In this document: in pieces, positions 61,941 through 64,000 of the stretch
Layout of the letters: every line of letters begins with the position of its first letter
Position numbering within the stretch: position 1 is the stretch's first letter
Assembly (NCBI RefSeq): GCF_023554105.1
Contig: NZ_JAMJWE010000020.1
Span: forward strand, 1 to 64,000
Origin: Brucella sp. 21LCYQ03
Lineage (GTDB): Bacteria; Pseudomonadota; Alphaproteobacteria; Rhizobiales; Rhizobiaceae
DNA length: 64,000 nucleotides
Reading direction: 5' to 3'
Position numbers and translations under genes: made by a program
Notes under the pieces: model-generated
The model's database searches: none
What the model was told of the DNA's origin: nothing
What the model saw: the letters and a program-made list of their open reading frames with translations, nothing else

Positions 61941-63194
61941 GTGCCAAAACTTACCAAGTCAATTGTCGATAAAGCTGAGCCAAAAGACAAGCAATATACG
62001 GTCTGGTGCTCCGATCTCAAAGGCTTTGGCGTTTCCATTAATCCGGCTGGATCACGTTCTTATATTGTCGATTACCGGACGGCTGAAGGCGCTCGCAGAA
62101 GAATGACAATCGGGCGGCATGGCTCAGTCACGACGGAAGAAGCGCGCAAGCTGGCGATCAAGACGCTGGGCGATACTATCCGGGGCGATGACCCTGCTCT
62201 TGAGCGTCGAACGCGCCGCACTTCTTTGACCGTCTGGGAACTGTGCAATAATTATCTGGCAGCTGCTGGCAAAGGACTTATCATTGGCCGAGGCGGTCAA
62301 CCGAAAAAGCAAAGCACAGTTGCGACCGACAAGAGCGCCGTAGATGCCCATATCGGCCCATTGCTGGGCAAGAAGCTGGTCATCGACCTTAAGCGTGCAG
62401 ACATAGCGAAATTCATCCGCGATGTGTCGGCAGGTAAAACAGCAAAGGCAACTGAGAAGTCGGGCAAGTTGCGTGGTCGCATTCGCGTATCGGGTGGCAC
62501 TGGCATTGCCACGAGAACAACAGCAACGCTTGGCGCTATCCTTTCTTATGCTGTGTCCGAGGGTATCATTGAAACAAATCCGACCTATGGCGTGAAAAAG
62601 CCAGCTATAGGCAAGCGCGACAGGCGTCTATCACCTGCTGAATATAAGGCATTCGGACAAGCGCTGCGAGCTGCTGAAACTGATGAAACAAAGGCTTGGC
62701 AGGGCATTGTTGCTTTGTGTCTGGCTGCGCTCACAGGTTGCCGGATCGGGGAAATTGAAAATCTCAAGTGGTCTGAGGTCGATCTTGAAAACAGTTTGCT
62801 CAAGCTAGAAGACAGCAAGACCGGCAAATCTATTCGTCCGCTCGGCTCCCCGGCGATTGCCGTGCTGGATGGGCTGACACGCGATCCAGACAATCATTTT
62901 GTGCTACCAGCACCACGACTTGAGAACCGACCATTCGCGGGGATCAAGCGTTTCTATCGCGGGATATTCAAGGCCGCTGGCTTTGAAGACGTGACGCCTC
63001 ATGTGCTGCGCCATTCATTCGCCAGTGTCGGCGCTGATCTGGGCTTTTCAGATAGCACCATCGGCGCGATGCTTGGTCACTCTGGCAGCGGCATAACCAG
63101 CCGATATACCCACAGGCTTGATAGCGTCCTCACTGCAGCGGCGGATAAGATTGCGCTCGAAGTTGATCACCAAATGGGGTTTGCATCGACCTGA
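61941..63194 (+). CDS. int: Tyrosine recombinase/integrase
   Basis: 417 residues from a GTG. N-terminal arm/DUF4102-like domain (LTKSIVDKAEPKDKQYTVWC, DLKGFGVSINPAGSRSYIVD), core-binding region (about 100-200) and catalytic domain with R268 (TGCRIGEIENLKW), H354-x-x-R357 (HVLRHSFAS), H380 (LGHSG) and Y389 (SRYTH), a complete set. Integrates or excises an island, probably at tRNA-Val given the 3' half at 61722. The element it belongs to must extend past 64000. Confidence 0.92.
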   Translation: MPKLTKSIVDKAEPKDKQYTVWCSDLKGFGVSINPAGSRSYIVDYRTAEGARRRMTIGRHGSVTTEEARKLAIKTLGDTIRGDDPALERRTRRTSLTVWELCNNYLAAAGKGLIIGRGGQPKKQSTVATDKSAVDAHIGPLLGKKLVIDLKRADIAKFIRDVSAGKTAKATEKSGKLRGRIRVSGGTGIATRTTATLGAILSYAVSEGIIETNPTYGVKKPAIGKRDRRLSPAEYKAFGQALRAAETDETKAWQGIVALCLAALTGCRIGEIENLKWSEVDLENSLLKLEDSKTGKSIRPLGSPAIAVLDGLTRDPDNHFVLPAPRLENRPFAGIKRFYRGIFKAAGFEDVTPHVLRHSFASVGADLGFSDSTIGAMLGHSGSGITSRYTHRLDSVLTAAADKIALEVDHQMGFAST

Positions 63195-63337
63195 TGCAAA
63201 GTGCTAAGCCGTTGAAAAATTGAGAACTGCATCTAGCAATTGCCACGGTTTTGCCGTGGCATTTTTGCGTTTTTGCTGCGTTTTCTGTGCGTTGCGCTTT
63301 CCAGATCGTGCAGCGATTACAGGCTGTTACTTGCGTT

Positions 63338-63844
63338 CTAGCCGTCGCCACGTGCGTTGCCTTCTCGTTCTTCCTTAAGCTTGTTATACGTATTCTGAAT
63401 TACATCATCTCGAAAATTATCGTTATTTAGTATTTCCTTAGCTTTTGTTGCAAGCTTATCAATGTCTACATGATTAAATTTTGGTTCAGAAATCATTCTC
63501 TTAAATGCATATGTCTTAGTATGCTCTAATGAAAGTTTATTGAATGACTTTATGCTGTTAAGTATTTTATCTGAGTATTCATCGATGACTTCTGAACTGT
63601 CCTCATGCTCCCATACAAACTCTAACAGACTTAAATAGAGCTCACCTAAATCTTGTCTATATTTGGACCTTAATTCCAACTCTCTTTCGGTGCTCTCGGA
63701 CGCGAAAAGTCCGATTTGGCAGAGTCGGCGAATAGCTTCTGCTCGCGACCTAATACGGTTCTCAAACATCCAATCATCTAGCTCTTTCGCTTCAGCGGGC
63801 GACATCATCATTTGAAATTTGAGCGTTTTTTTATCGTCAGACAT
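63338..63844 (-). CDS. Hypothetical protein with ribbon-helix-helix-like start
   Basis: 168 residues. Start KKTLKFQMMMSPAEAKELDD and WMFENRIRSRAEAIRRLCQI look like a ribbon-helix-helix/CopG-type DNA-binding unit (about 8-45); the rest is a charged helical region without a known family. ATG at 63844 (MSDDKK) with GGAG is preferred to 63856. AT-rich codon use differs from the core genes and fits island cargo. Palindromes upstream may be its operator. Confidence 0.6.
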   Translation of the reverse strand: MSDDKKTLKFQMMMSPAEAKELDDWMFENRIRSRAEAIRRLCQIGLFASESTERELELRSKYRQDLGELYLSLLEFVWEHEDSSEVIDEYSDKILNSIKSFNKLSLEHTKTYAFKRMISEPKFNHVDIDKLATKAKEILNNDNFRDDVIQNTYNKLKEEREGNARGDG

Positions 63845-63896
63845 AGCGATCTCCATTGCTGAGCAAATAATGCCTTATCCACATGTACGTCAATAA

Positions 63897-63967
63897 ACGG
63901 AAGTTCCGTCACTTTTCAGCTTGACGCAAGCGAGTATTCAGAAGATAGTTAATCCGTTACTAACGGA
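63897..63967. promoter_or_regulatory. Divergent promoter region with two palindromes
   Basis: ACGGAAGTTCCGT (63897-63909) and TCCGTTACTAACGGA (63953-63967) are perfect inverted repeats sharing TCCGT/ACGGA arms. Between them TTGACG (63921-63926) and GATAGT (63944-63949) with a 17-base spacer form a plus-strand promoter. It fits an autoregulated divergent unit controlled by the RHH-like protein. Confidence 0.5.
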
Positions 63968-63983
63968 ACTAACGGAGGTTTAT

Positions 63984-64000
63984 GTGAAGGAAGCGCTTTC
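63984..64000 (+). CDS. Start of an unidentified gene, cut by the window end
   Basis: GTG start at 63984, preceded by GGAGG with a 5-base spacer, continuing KEAL to the edge of the window. It is downstream of the promoter in the previous entry. Only about five codons are visible, so no product can be named. Confidence 0.4.

Overview
The window looks like an alphaproteobacterium of the Brucella/Ochrobactrum group, probably a secondary-chromosome segment. The main evidence is a complete erythritol locus in the Brucella order (eryA-eryB-eryC-eryD-deoR-tpiA2-rpiB). Palindromic intergenic repeats typical of these genomes, Rbs-type sugar ABC operons and a ChrR/sigma-E pair agree with this. No species is claimed.

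Layout. 1-1.9 kb: IS3-family transposase remnant, intact tRNA-Gln(TTG), otherwise empty DNA, then a small membrane protein. 2.2-4.4 kb: fructose-1,6-bisphosphatase and class II aldolase. 4.5-11.8 kb (minus strand): eryI, eryH, a DeoR regulator, eryD, eryC, eryB and eryA, preceded by a tiny leader ORF and palindromic operators. 12.5-21.2 kb (plus): a DUF2291 protein, a sugar ABC transporter, a second DeoR regulator and a second polyol kinase/FAD dehydrogenase pair. 21.3-32.0 kb (minus): a D-apiose/D-apionate operon with dehydrogenase, lactonase, ABC transporter, DUF2291 lipoprotein, oxidoisomerase, DUF1537 kinase and RuBisCO-like protein, with a divergent GntR regulator. 33-38.6 kb: a LacI regulator and an unassigned sugar-oxidation operon (Gfo/Idh, TIM barrel, DUF4432, SDR). 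38.6-43 kb: a second LacI regulator and a CoA-transferase / solute-binding-like / enoyl-CoA hydratase operon. 43-48.8 kb: an alcohol dehydrogenase, aldehyde dehydrogenase, glutamine synthetase-like and N-formylglutamate amidohydrolase operon with a divergent RpiR regulator. 48.8-58.3 kb: a photooxidative-stress block (photolyase, two cyclopropane-synthase-like methyltransferases, a UfaD-like flavoprotein, DUF1295, DUF1365, DUF2177, TspO) beside its probable regulators ECF sigma and ChrR. 58.3-60.1 kb: a GAF-GGDEF-EAL protein. 60.8-64 kb: IS5 and integrase remnants, the 3' half of a tRNA-Val, an intact tyrosine integrase and accessory genes.

How the genes work together. Erythritol goes through EryA, EryB, EryC, EryH and EryI to D-erythrose 4-phosphate; the neighbouring aldolase and bisphosphatase can recycle triose phosphates into hexose phosphate. 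The apionate operon may join the same route: if its RuBisCO-like protein is the decarboxylating type, its product L-erythrulose 1-phosphate is the substrate of EryH, encoded about 25 kb away. The sigma-E/ChrR block carries a matching promoter motif (TGAtCC-N16-CGTA) in front of both the sigma gene and the flavoprotein operon, which ties membrane-lipid modification and DNA photorepair to one regulator.
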